From UBA6952 sp045562575 (GTDB lineage Bacteria; Chloroflexota; Dehalococcoidia; Lucifugimonadales; UBA6952), in the NCBI GenBank assembly GCA_045562575.1, contig JBJKVQ010000005.1, positions 1 to 38,783 on the forward strand: a stretch of DNA of 38,783 nt. Direction: 5' to 3'. Positions 17,984-26,341 of the stretch are shown piece after piece. The number at the start of each line of letters is the position of its first letter. The first letter of the stretch is position 1. The notes below the pieces were generated by a model. The model did no database searches and had not been told where the DNA came from. It was given only the letters and a program-made list of their open reading frames with translations. Made by a program: the position numbers and the translations under genes.

Positions 17984-18658
17984 TTACGCAGCGTTTAGTA
18001 ACCCACGTAGTGTTTCGGCGACTGGTGAAGGATTATCTATTTCTTCCATTTTGATGGTTTGATCACGTCCTATACCACTTGCAGCTATGACACTTCCTCG
18101 TCCAGTTAATAATTCGAAAAAGTTCCTACTTTCAGATATGGATATCAACCTTTGAACTGGAAGTTCAGCTGTATTTAGGGTAAGAAATTTATACATTTGT
18201 ACTACTCTTCTATCTGTCACAGTATAGCTTAAGTGTAAGTTTCTTAAGTATTTCATAGTGCCTTTAAAGAAATAAAACAGACCAACTATTAAAATTACAG
18301 AAGGATATAAATAAGGAAGCATAGTATAACCAAACATATAGACCGCTACACAAATAATAGGGAATCCCATAAACATTCTTGCAAATGCAGGTTTCATGCT
18401 GGGTCGTCTTTGAACCAATACACTTTCACCAGCTACCAGCGCAGGTGTAGGGAAAGCAGACATAAGACTTACATAAGTACCAAACATTAAAAGGAATATT
18501 CCAACACCTATAAGAGAGAACGCTGCCCATTGAGGAAGAATTTCTTCCAGCCATGAATATCCTCCTCCACCAAGGAAAGGTGCAGAAACAAATGCAGTTG
18601 CTACTAGTCTCTTTAACATTCTAAATAATGCTTTTAGTGCTCCTATTAAAATGCTCAT
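17984..18658 (-). CDS. Membrane protein with a bacterial PH (YdbS/YdbT-like) domain
   Basis: This 224-residue protein has hydrophobic segments near residues 15-35, 42-65, 95-112 and 115-132. A C-terminal cytoplasmic-type domain starts at LSYTVTDRRVVQMYKF and runs through ELPVQRLISISESRNFFELLTGRGSVI. That pattern (TDRRV, then an I/L-P-L-xxI-xxI strand, then the G-G-x-V/I segment) is typical of bacterial PH domains of the YdbS/YdbT (DUF304) family. ATG 18658 follows GGGAGA. It is transcribed with the LRR genes, 50 bp after LRR gene 3 and 49 bp before LRR gene 2, so a role in placing or sensing these surface proteins is plausible, but unproven. Confidence 0.8.
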   Translation of the reverse strand: MSILIGALKALFRMLKRLVATAFVSAPFLGGGGYSWLEEILPQWAAFSLIGVGIFLLMFGTYVSLMSAFPTPALVAGESVLVQRRPSMKPAFARMFMGFPIICVAVYMFGYTMLPYLYPSVILIVGLFYFFKGTMKYLRNLHLSYTVTDRRVVQMYKFLTLNTAELPVQRLISISESRNFFELLTGRGSVIAASGIGRDQTIKMEEIDNPSPVAETLRGLLNAA

Positions 18659-18709
18659 CTGATTCTCCCGTTATAAAATTTATAATTATTATACATTAAT
18701 ATTGGCAAA

Positions 18710-21700
18710 TTATCTTCCTCGTGCCATCTGAGCTACAGTACCTAGCAAAGTAATAAATATACCAAGCATAGCTATGACAGTAGGGTCAAGAAGTGTATTA
18801 AAATCTGTTAATCCCAAGCTTGTTGCCCATTCTGGTGTATTATCAACATTGAACAAAAACCCTCTACTGTTTCCTTCATCTTCATAATAGAAAGAACTTC
18901 CCTCTCCACCACCGGTATATCCAATATCGGTCCCAAAAACATTTGTTGATGTTTGAGAACTATAATTTTGATTATTGGTGTATTGAGCTTCTCCTACAAC
19001 TACCTCGACTCCACGATTTCGTAATTCATTGGCAATGTTATTGTAAGAATTTTGATCAAGGGGGTTGTTCATGAGTTCCAACAAAAGGCCACAACATATA
19101 CTTGGATTGTCATATAGAGGACCTAAATCATAAATCCCATTATTGTTCAATATGATTAGTCCACCACCATTATTTGCAAAATTGTTTAATCCACGAAGTG
19201 AATCAACCCGAGATATATTGTTTTCTGGGGCAATAAATTCACGTAAATTATAAAAGTTCTGTAATGCCTCCATATGACTATCATCAATCCCAGATTGATA
19301 GACAATTAGGGTTTCAAGGGTGCCCCCTAAGCTTCCTCCAGTTAAATCCCATAAATTATTGTTATTTATTCTACTCATATCTAACCATCGTAGCACTGGG
19401 AGGTTACGCAACATTCCAATATCGTATATAGGATTGCTAGATATATTTATGATTTCGAGATTGTATAATTCATCCAACCACCATATGTTTTCTATATTAT
19501 TGTTGGATAAATCTACTTCTCTCAAATTTATCAAAGTTTGAATACCTTCAAGGTCTGAAATATTTCTGTTGGATAAGTTAATTGCATTAATACCGCCTAG
19601 GGCATTTAAATCGCTTAACATATCATATGAGAATCCAACCTCCTGCATGATTGCTTGTTCTAATTGAGGATCTCTAAAGAAGCTACCCCCGTTATAAGTT
19701 TGGAAATCAGAATTGTTATTAAAGTTTTGATTGTTATTGAAGTTTTGATTGTTATTAAAGTTTTGATTATTGGAAGTTGTGTTATGAAATCCACAATTAT
19801 TAGGATCAGGCATATCATTGGTATCAATATTGAGACTTTGTGCGATTTCTTTGGATTCATCACTCAAGCATTCACTATTGTAACCAAATCTTGGCTCTTC
19901 TCCTTGTACAGATATACCATCAGTAAAATTAGATAGTGCTGATAAGTCAGTTATATCAGTTATGGAGGTACCCATAATATTAAGTCTCCATAAACCTCCT
20001 TCACCAGACTGAGTGTTAAAAACACCATTAGACATCCAACCAAGATTGTCCATTGGCTCTATATTAAAGAGCCCTAGTTTCTGTACCTTTTCGAGTTGGC
20101 CTAGGATTTCAAATAATTGATTAGCATCATTAAAATTGTTATTCCCAATATTTAGGTCTATTATGTGTTTCAGATTTGCAGGATTCAGATTAAGGTCTGA
20201 AATATTATTCCCAAAAACATCAATCTTTTCTAACTTCAGTTCGTACAATGGGGATAAGTCTCGTATATTATTGTTATTCAACTTTAATTTCTTTAATTTT
20301 TTAGCATTCTTTAGAGGGGAAATATCAGTGATATTATTGTTTTGAAGCCTTAGGTTGGTGAGATTAGGAAGTTGATCAATACCAGTAAGATCATATATAG
20401 AAAGGTTTTCTAATTCTAATCGTGTTATCTCAGCTACATCTTCCTTCAATAAATATCCTTCTGGTCCTTTACCAATAACTTTCCTGATACCTTTTTCCAA
20501 ATTGTAATCATTAAATAGCACTGCATTAGCAGGAGGGGTTGGTGTAGGAGTTGGTAAGGGGGTAGGTGTAGGAGTAGCGAATTGAGGATAATCAATATTT
20601 ACTCCACGATCCTCTAAATCTCTTGCAGCTTGAATAGATTCTGCTGTTAATGGGTTGTCATATATACGGATATAACTATTATTTCCAAAACTTAGCATTT
20701 CAGCCAACCCTGTAATGTCACGAAGCTGGTTTCTTTCGGCTGTGAATGTATCGAGATACTGTAATTCATAAATTGGAGAAATATCAGATAATTTGTTGTC
20801 ATGTATTTCTAGCCGTCTTAGGAAAGGAATATTTTTTACAAAAGAAACGTCAGTTAAATTACAGCTATAACATGTAAAACTTTCTAAAAATTCAAAACTA
20901 CCTGGTGACATTAAGTTGTTTATTTGCTCTGTTGTCCAGTTAGTATCACTAACAGACAAATCTTCTAGAAAAGGGAGATTTTTAACTGGACTATAATCTT
21001 GCAATCTCAACCCTTGGATAGTGAGGTCTTCAAGACCAGTTATTTTATCAATTCCTGAAATATCGGTAATTTGTGTGTTACCAATATTGAGTCTTTTCAG
21101 ATTTAACATACTAGTTAGAGGCCCAAGAGAATTTATGCGTAGATTACTAAGATCAAGATACTCTATCGTAGAATTTGTAAGTGGTTTCAACATCTCAGCA
21201 TTATTTATACTTGGATTATTAGATATACCTAGGTCACTGAGACGTGGCATATTCACCAGAGGTGTAAGGTCGTTAATCATATTATTACTAAGATATAAGC
21301 TACGTAAACGTGGTTGATTTCCTAATGTTGAAAGATCAGAAATTCTATTATTCCAAAGATATAAATATTCCAAATTGGGAATTGTTGATAATGGGGTAAG
21401 ATCAGAAATTATGTTATCTCCCAAATTTGCATTACGCAAACTTGGATGTCCTGCTAATGGTGATAAGTCCTGAATATTATTATTGTATGCACCAAGATAG
21501 TCTAAATTAGGGAAATACTGAATACCGGTAAGGTCTCTTATTCCTCTATTTTCTATTCGTAATTCATCAATAAAGATTAATTCCGAAGAATCGATTGTAC
21601 CACTCTGTTTACCAATTTGTTCTCGTACAGCTATTTCAAACTGACGATCTGGAAAATTTACTATTTCTCCACTAGGTTGTGCATAAGCTACGCTACTAGT

Positions 21701-21787
21701 GTTAGTGTGATTAAAAAGGAGAAAGAAAAACAAACCAATAAAAACAGTAGTGATTAATTTCTTATCAAAAGAATTATATATATTCAT
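18710..21787 (-). CDS. Secreted multi-array leucine-rich-repeat protein with C-terminal membrane tail (LRR protein 3)
   Basis: This protein of about 1025 residues has the same plan as LRR protein 2. A signal peptide (core ITTVFIGLFFFLLF, cut near AYA) is followed by a cap (FEIAVREQIGKQ) and a first LRR array with NNxISDLTPL-type units. A Pro-Thr linker (PTPTPLPTPTPTPP) leads to a second capped array beginning LEKGIRKVIGKG. An Asn/Phe/Gln repeat linker (NQNFNN three times) leads to a third short array beginning LEQAIMQEVG. It ends in the shared tail GNSRGFLFNVDNTPEWA, a hydrophobic segment and QMARGR. Unlike LRR proteins 1 and 2 it lacks the paired-Cys YIF..WVLQP domain. ATG 21787 is chosen over an in-frame TTG at 21799. 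It is the first gene of the minus-strand LRR cluster. Confidence 0.85.
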   Translation of the reverse strand: MNIYNSFDKKLITTVFIGLFFFLLFNHTNTSSVAYAQPSGEIVNFPDRQFEIAVREQIGKQSGTIDSSELIFIDELRIENRGIRDLTGIQYFPNLDYLGAYNNNIQDLSPLAGHPSLRNANLGDNIISDLTPLSTIPNLEYLYLWNNRISDLSTLGNQPRLRSLYLSNNMINDLTPLVNMPRLSDLGISNNPSINNAEMLKPLTNSTIEYLDLSNLRINSLGPLTSMLNLKRLNIGNTQITDISGIDKITGLEDLTIQGLRLQDYSPVKNLPFLEDLSVSDTNWTTEQINNLMSPGSFEFLESFTCYSCNLTDVSFVKNIPFLRRLEIHDNKLSDISPIYELQYLDTFTAERNQLRDITGLAEMLSFGNNSYIRIYDNPLTAESIQAARDLEDRGVNIDYPQFATPTPTPLPTPTPTPPANAVLFNDYNLEKGIRKVIGKGPEGYLLKEDVAEITRLELENLSIYDLTGIDQLPNLTNLRLQNNNITDISPLKNAKKLKKLKLNNNNIRDLSPLYELKLEKIDVFGNNISDLNLNPANLKHIIDLNIGNNNFNDANQLFEILGQLEKVQKLGLFNIEPMDNLGWMSNGVFNTQSGEGGLWRLNIMGTSITDITDLSALSNFTDGISVQGEEPRFGYNSECLSDESKEIAQSLNIDTNDMPDPNNCGFHNTTSNNQNFNNNQNFNNNQNFNNNSDFQTYNGGSFFRDPQLEQAIMQEVGFSYDMLSDLNALGGINAINLSNRNISDLEGIQTLINLREVDLSNNNIENIWWLDELYNLEIINISSNPIYDIGMLRNLPVLRWLDMSRINNNNLWDLTGGSLGGTLETLIVYQSGIDDSHMEALQNFYNLREFIAPENNISRVDSLRGLNNFANNGGGLIILNNNGIYDLGPLYDNPSICCGLLLELMNNPLDQNSYNNIANELRNRGVEVVVGEAQYTNNQNYSSQTSTNVFGTDIGYTGGGEGSSFYYEDEGNSRGFLFNVDNTPEWATSLGLTDFNTLLDPTVIAMLGIFITLLGTVAQMARGR
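19715..19768 (-). repeat. Three 18-bp tandem repeats in LRR gene 3
   Basis: Three units of GTTATTRAAGTTTTGATT (plus-strand reading, one variable base) encode NQNFNN repeats in a linker between LRR blocks. In-frame unit length means copy-number change would alter linker length without frameshift. Confidence 0.9.
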
Positions 21788-21910
21788 AGCTGGTTCCAAT
21801 TTATTTTAGACGCAGTTTACCCTATCTAATATACTATAAGTGTCATTAAATTTGTAGACATAACTAAAGCTTTGAACCGCTATCTAGTGTATTTATTAAG
21901 CATTTCAAAC

Positions 21911-22096
21911 CTAGTGCAAAGGACATAATAAAAGAGCAGTTGATTCCCATAACTCTTCATTAATTTTTTCTGATGTGTTTTGATTCGTCCTATTTTCAAT
22001 ATTAATCGTTGCTACCGTGGCACTTAAATATATTACGGCAGCTAGTGATGGAGCAATTAATGAAAATACAAAAAAACTATATTTAATCTTTGCCAT
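21911..22096 (-). CDS. Possible small membrane protein
   Basis: This is a 61-codon frame starting at an ATG. Residues 5-30 are hydrophobic (SFFVFSLIAPSLAAVIYLSA), followed by a polar Asn/Glu-rich part. No Shine-Dalgarno is visible, it lies alone in the large intergenic region, and I recognise no family. It may be a real short membrane protein or a chance frame. Confidence 0.25.
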   Translation of the reverse strand: MAKIKYSFFVFSLIAPSLAAVIYLSATVATINIENRTNQNTSEKINEELWESTALLLCPLH

Positions 22097-22161
22097 AATT
22101 ATGAGTCAACGTATATAAAAGTATATTTTAATATTTTTTATATATATTTACTATACGGCAC

Positions 22162-22191
22162 TTGTGATTACGTTTTTTCATATTGTATAAT
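22162..22191 (+). promoter_or_regulatory. Promoter of the bkd operon
   Basis: TTGTGA (22162-22167) and a consensus TATAAT (22186-22191) are 18 bp apart. The predicted start near 22198 leaves a leader of about 48 nt before ATG 22246, which follows AAGGAG. Confidence 0.6.
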
Positions 22192-22245
22192 TCATACGTG
22201 CAACCATTAAAGTCTTGTTTTTAACAAGCTATTAAGGAGAAATGT

Positions 22246-23289
22246 ATGGCAACTACTCGTGGAAATAAAAAGAAATCTTCTGAAGATTTATATTCTGCTC
22301 CTGAACTTTCCAAGCTGGGATTAACCCAAGAAGACTTATTAGAAATCTATTCAAACATGCTATTGATCAGAACCTTAGATGAAAGAATATGGATGATGAA
22401 TAGACAAGGGAAAGCTGCTATTGTCGCTTCTTGCCAAGGTCATGAGGCAGCTCAAATGGGCGCAGTTTGGGCGTTACGTACCGCTCCAAATGCTGCATAT
22501 TATCCATATTATCGTGACCTAGCCATGGTGATATCAGCAGGAGTTAAACCTGTTGAAACCTTATGTGGATTTCTTGCAAAAGAAGGAGAACCATTTAGTG
22601 GAGCGCGTCAATTTGGAAACCAGGGAGCAATTCCTGATTTAGGTCTTTATAATTTTTCTAATGTTGTTAGTACCCAGGTCACCCATGCAGTAGGCTACGC
22701 TTTAGCTAGTAAAATAACAAATGATCAAACTGTAACGATAACTACATTTGGAGACGGAGGAGCTAGTCAAGGAGAAGTCCACGAGGGTATGAACTTTGCT
22801 GCAATACATAAATTACCAATTATATTTTTCTGCGAAAATAATAAATACGCAATTTCAGTACCAATATCCAAACAAATGGCTATTGAAGATATAGCGATAA
22901 GAGGTGACGGATATGGTATGCCAGGAATTGCAGTTGATGGCACAGATCCATTACAAGTATTTAAGGTAATGAAAGAAGCAGTTGACCGTTGTCTTAATGG
23001 AGAAGGCCCTACTTTGATTGAGGCTAAAGTTGAACGTTATATGCCACATACCAGTGATGACGACGATACTCGTTATCGCGATATGTCCGAAGTGGAGGAA
23101 GCTAGAAAATATGATCCTCTAAAATTGCTTAAAGAAAAATTAATGAAAAATGGGATTTTATCTGAAGAACAAGATAAAGAATTCCAAAATGAAGCCAAGA
23201 AAGAAGTTAATGCAGCTACTGAGTTTGCTGAAGAAGCTCCTTTCCCAGAACCTGATGACTTTTATGAACATGTATACAGTGAGGAGTAA
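22246..23289 (+). CDS. bkdA1: Branched-chain-type 2-oxoacid dehydrogenase E1 component, alpha subunit
   Basis: This 347-residue protein is the thiamine-diphosphate-binding alpha subunit of a 2-oxoacid dehydrogenase E1, which decarboxylates the oxoacid and acylates the lipoyl group of E2. The ThDP motif runs from GDG (169-171) through ENNKYAISVP. The C-terminal PHTSDDDDTRYR segment and the AAPFPEP-like end match BkdAA-type (2-oxoisovalerate) enzymes better than pyruvate dehydrogenases. One oddity is that in the RQMPxHxG region of relatives, the sequence here is ARQFGNQGAI, so the His is replaced by Gln. It has a strong AAGGAG site and starts an operon with E1 beta (11 bp away), E2 and lipB. 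Acetoin or pyruvate dehydrogenase remain alternatives. Confidence 0.88.
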   Translation: MATTRGNKKKSSEDLYSAPELSKLGLTQEDLLEIYSNMLLIRTLDERIWMMNRQGKAAIVASCQGHEAAQMGAVWALRTAPNAAYYPYYRDLAMVISAGVKPVETLCGFLAKEGEPFSGARQFGNQGAIPDLGLYNFSNVVSTQVTHAVGYALASKITNDQTVTITTFGDGGASQGEVHEGMNFAAIHKLPIIFFCENNKYAISVPISKQMAIEDIAIRGDGYGMPGIAVDGTDPLQVFKVMKEAVDRCLNGEGPTLIEAKVERYMPHTSDDDDTRYRDMSEVEEARKYDPLKLLKEKLMKNGILSEEQDKEFQNEAKKEVNAATEFAEEAPFPEPDDFYEHVYSEE

Positions 23290-23300
23290 AGAGGATAATT

Positions 23301-24284
23301 ATGGCTATAAAATCTGTTATTGAAGCTGTACACGAAGCAATGCACGAAGAAATGATTAGAGACAAAAATGTTATAATTATGGGTGAAGATATTGGCGCAA
23401 GAGGTGGTGTTTTTCTGGCAACCCAAGGCTTTGTCGAAGAATTTGGAGAATCAAGAGTTATTGATACACCCTTAGCTGAAGCTGCTATTGCTGGTATAGC
23501 AATTGGTACAGCAATTAAAGGCTTGCGACCAATAGCCGAAATAGAATTTGCTGATTTTATATGGCCAGCTGTCAATCAAATAATTGGAGAAGCTGCACGG
23601 GTAAGATATGGGACAAAAGGTGCCGTTGGTTTACCTATGGTAATTCGAGCTCCATATGGTGGTGGAATTAGAGGTGGATTATATCACTCTCAAAGCGTTG
23701 AAGCATATTTTGCTCATACACCTGGTTTAAAAGTTGTTACCCCCTCAAATCCATATGATACAAAAGGTCTTTTGAAATCTGCTATTCGAGATAATGATCC
23801 TGTCGTTTTCCTAGAGCATAAAAAAACTTATAGGCTTGTTCGCGGTGAAGTTCCAGATGGAGATTATACAATACCAATTGGTAAAGCAGATGTTAAACGT
23901 TCGGGTACAGATATTTCTTTTATTACTTATGGCTTAATGGTCCATTACTGTCTTGAGGCAGCAGAGATGCTTCAAGAAGAAGGGTATAGCGTAGAAGTTG
24001 TTGATTTAAGAACTGTTCGACCCATTGATGCTGAAACTATTCTTGAATCAGTGAAAAAAACTTCTAAAGCTTTAGTAGTACATGAAGATAACAAAGCTCT
24101 TGGAGTAGGTGCTGAAGTCGCTGCTATTATTGCAGAAGAAGCATTTGACTTTTTAGACGCACCGGTTACAAGATTAGCTGGCCCAGAAGTACCAGCGATG
24201 CCATTTGCTCCTACTTTAGAAGATGAATTCATGGTAAGTGCTGAAAAAATTATTGTATCTGCAAAGAAACTTTTAGAGTATTAA
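23301..24284 (+). CDS. bkdA2: Branched-chain-type 2-oxoacid dehydrogenase E1 component, beta subunit
   Basis: This 327-residue transketolase-like beta subunit pairs with the alpha subunit to form the E1 active site. Hallmarks are GEDIGARGGVF, DTPLAEAAIAGIAIG, AEIEFADFIWPAVNQI, the RAPYGGGIRGGLYHSQS loop, FLEHKKTYR, GKADVKRSGTDI and VVDLRTVRPID; the C-terminal domain ends LAGPEVPAMPFAP. The HSQS loop with the catalytic His is intact, so the E1 should be active. The sequence resembles BkdAB. It lies between E1 alpha (11-bp gap) and E2 (23-bp gap), and is probably co-transcribed. Confidence 0.9.
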   Translation: MAIKSVIEAVHEAMHEEMIRDKNVIIMGEDIGARGGVFLATQGFVEEFGESRVIDTPLAEAAIAGIAIGTAIKGLRPIAEIEFADFIWPAVNQIIGEAARVRYGTKGAVGLPMVIRAPYGGGIRGGLYHSQSVEAYFAHTPGLKVVTPSNPYDTKGLLKSAIRDNDPVVFLEHKKTYRLVRGEVPDGDYTIPIGKADVKRSGTDISFITYGLMVHYCLEAAEMLQEEGYSVEVVDLRTVRPIDAETILESVKKTSKALVVHEDNKALGVGAEVAAIIAEEAFDFLDAPVTRLAGPEVPAMPFAPTLEDEFMVSAEKIIVSAKKLLEY

Positions 24285-24307
24285 TTAAACTTTATAAGGA
24301 ATTAAAC

Positions 24308-25642
24308 ATGGCAATTCAGATTGAACTCCCCCACGTTGGTGAATCAGTAACAGAAGGTATTATTGGAAAATGGCTTAAGAATATTGGAGATACTGTAGAA
24401 AAATACGAACCATTACTTGAAGTTGTCACTGATAAAGTAAATATGGAAGTCCCTTCTCCTTATAACGGAAAATTAACAGCTATATTAGTTGAAGAAGGAG
24501 CAGTAGTTCCAATGGGTACTCCAATTGCAGAAATGGATGCAGATGGTGTTGATGGGGGTGAAGTTGATAAAGAACCTGAAATTAAAGAAGAACCTTCTCC
24601 TGAAATAATTGCACCTGCTAGTAGTGCAGGTATATTTTTAAAGGATGTCAAACCAGTAGGACCTACAGGATCTGGAGAAGAACCAGAAATACCACCAGAA
24701 TTATTGGCTAAATTGGGTTCCCCAGAGACACAAACAACACCACAAAAGACTGACAATTCCAATAAAGTGAGATATTCGCCAGTTGTCAAAAAATTAGCTG
24801 CTGAAAAAAACATAGATTTGTCTAAAGTTAAAGGAACTGGCCTCGGAGGTCGTGTAACTAAGGAAGATGTTATCAACTATACTTCTACAGATACCGTCAT
24901 ATCTACTACTACAAAACAACCTTCAGTTATTATCAATGCCCAAGAAGATGAAACTGAATTAAAATTGACACCTCTTAGACGAATTATTGCTGAAAATATG
25001 GTAAAGAGTAATGAAATTCCACAAGCATGGAGTTACCACGAGGTGGATGTAACTAATCTAGTTGTTCTTAGAAAAAATATTCGCCAAAACTTTATACAAA
25101 AAGAAGGTGTTGATATAACTTACCTCCCATTTGTTATAAAAGTTGTTGCAGATGCCCTTAAATCAAATCCTCTTTTAAATTCCTCATGGGGGGGAGATAA
25201 AATAATTGTAAAAAACCGAATAAACCTAGGTATTGCTATGGCAGCACCTCATGGGCTTGTTGTTCCTGTAATTCATAATGCTGACTCGATGAGTATTGCT
25301 GGATTAGCAAAATACCTAAAAGATCTTATTGATAGAGCGTCAGATAATAAATTAACACTTGATGATGTCCAAGGTGGAACTTTTACGGTTAATAATACTG
25401 GAGCTTTAGGATCCATAGTTTCACAACCGCTCGTCAACCCTCCTCAAGTAGGAATACTGACTACTGAAGCTATTGTTAAAAGAGTGGTCGTCAACAAAGA
25501 TGGGGCTATGGCAATTAGAGATATGATGAATGTGTGTATGTCTTTCGATCACAGAGTCGTTGATGGAGCTGAAAGTGGTAATTTTATGCGCGATGTTCGA
25601 GATGGTCTTCAAAAACTTGGAGAAGACACTATAATTTATTAA
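24308..25642 (+). CDS. bkdB: 2-Oxoacid dehydrogenase E2, lipoyl acyltransferase
   Basis: This 444-residue E2 has one lipoyl domain (residues about 1-80, lipoyl Lys43 in TDKVNMEVPSP). An acidic/Pro linker leads to a peripheral-subunit-binding domain (about 155-190, SPVVKKLAAEKNIDLSKVKG and GRVTKEDV). The catalytic domain has the C-terminal DHRVVDGA motif whose His and Asp catalyse acyl transfer to CoA. With the two E1 genes it makes a branched-chain acyl-CoA from the oxoacid. E3 (dihydrolipoamide dehydrogenase) is not in the window and is presumably shared from elsewhere. It ends 19 bp before lipB, which supplies its cofactor precursor. Confidence 0.92.
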   Translation: MAIQIELPHVGESVTEGIIGKWLKNIGDTVEKYEPLLEVVTDKVNMEVPSPYNGKLTAILVEEGAVVPMGTPIAEMDADGVDGGEVDKEPEIKEEPSPEIIAPASSAGIFLKDVKPVGPTGSGEEPEIPPELLAKLGSPETQTTPQKTDNSNKVRYSPVVKKLAAEKNIDLSKVKGTGLGGRVTKEDVINYTSTDTVISTTTKQPSVIINAQEDETELKLTPLRRIIAENMVKSNEIPQAWSYHEVDVTNLVVLRKNIRQNFIQKEGVDITYLPFVIKVVADALKSNPLLNSSWGGDKIIVKNRINLGIAMAAPHGLVVPVIHNADSMSIAGLAKYLKDLIDRASDNKLTLDDVQGGTFTVNNTGALGSIVSQPLVNPPQVGILTTEAIVKRVVVNKDGAMAIRDMMNVCMSFDHRVVDGAESGNFMRDVRDGLQKLGEDTIIY

Positions 25643-25661
25643 TCTAGTTTATAATTAGAAT

Positions 25662-26336
25662 ATGAATAATTCAGTCTGTGAAACAAAATGGCTTGGAACT
25701 TTGGATTACAATACTGCATTATCTTTTCAAAAATCATTACACAAACAACGTACTGATCACAAAATCAGTGACCAGATTCTTTTTTTAGAACACCCACCAG
25801 TATTTACTAAAGGTCGTAGAAGTAAAGAAGAAGATTTGTTAGCAAGTCCTGCTTTATTGCAAAATATGGGTGCTGATATCTTAGAAACTGATCGTGGGGG
25901 CGAAATTACTTTTCACGGACCAGGCCAATTAGTCATTTATCCAATTATATCTGTTAGGCGCCTGAAGGGTCCTATTCAATATGTCAGAATGTTGGAAGAA
26001 TGTATCATCCAATCTCTTTATGAATTTGATATTTACGCCAATTGTGTTCCGGGATTGACAGGAGTATGGGTCGGAGATAATAAAATTGCAGCAATAGGAG
26101 TGAAGATCAGTAACGGTATATCTTTACATGGTTGCAGTATAAATATTTCACCCGACTTATCTTGGTACAATTACATTATACCCTGTGGTATCAAAGACAA
26201 GGGAATTACCTCTATACAAGACCTTAATAAAAAGCCTCCCACGTCTTTTGAATTTGCTCAAATCTTTATAAAGAAATTTGAAACAATATTTTCACTTTCT
26301 TTATCCAATTTAATTTCTAAAGCATCTTCAATCTGA
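25662..26336 (+). CDS. lipB: Octanoyltransferase LipB
   Basis: This 224-residue protein has the LipB signature: EHPPVFTKGRR, the RGGEITFHGPGQL motif, and HGCSINISPDLSWYNYIIPCG with the acyl-thioester Cys175. It transfers octanoyl from acyl carrier protein to lipoyl domains, the first step of endogenous lipoate synthesis. It sits directly after the E2 gene whose lipoyl domain it would modify. lipA, needed for sulfur insertion, is not in the window. The ribosome-binding site before ATG 25662 is weak. Confidence 0.94.
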   Translation: MNNSVCETKWLGTLDYNTALSFQKSLHKQRTDHKISDQILFLEHPPVFTKGRRSKEEDLLASPALLQNMGADILETDRGGEITFHGPGQLVIYPIISVRRLKGPIQYVRMLEECIIQSLYEFDIYANCVPGLTGVWVGDNKIAAIGVKISNGISLHGCSINISPDLSWYNYIIPCGIKDKGITSIQDLNKKPPTSFEFAQIFIKKFETIFSLSLSNLISKASSI

Positions 26337-26341
26337 TAGTA

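Larger units (their letters stand above)
21788..22245. other. Divergent intergenic region between the LRR cluster and the bkd operon
   Basis: This 458-bp AT-rich gap is the largest in the window. It holds the bkd promoter at its right end (22162-22191) and, by position, must hold the promoter for the LRR cluster. I could not pick a convincing -35/-10 pair for the latter. The only open frame of note is a 61-codon minus-strand one at 21911-22096. No hairpin terminator or tRNA was seen. Confidence 0.6.

Noticed and set aside
19715..19768. Possible CRISPR-like repeats
   Set aside because: The units are contiguous with no spacers, lie inside a coding sequence and encode a regular peptide repeat.
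19664..19936. Plus-strand frame with IKVLIVIEVLIV repeats
   Set aside because: Antisense of the NQNFNN tandem repeat; hydrophobic only because Asn/Phe codons read that way in reverse.
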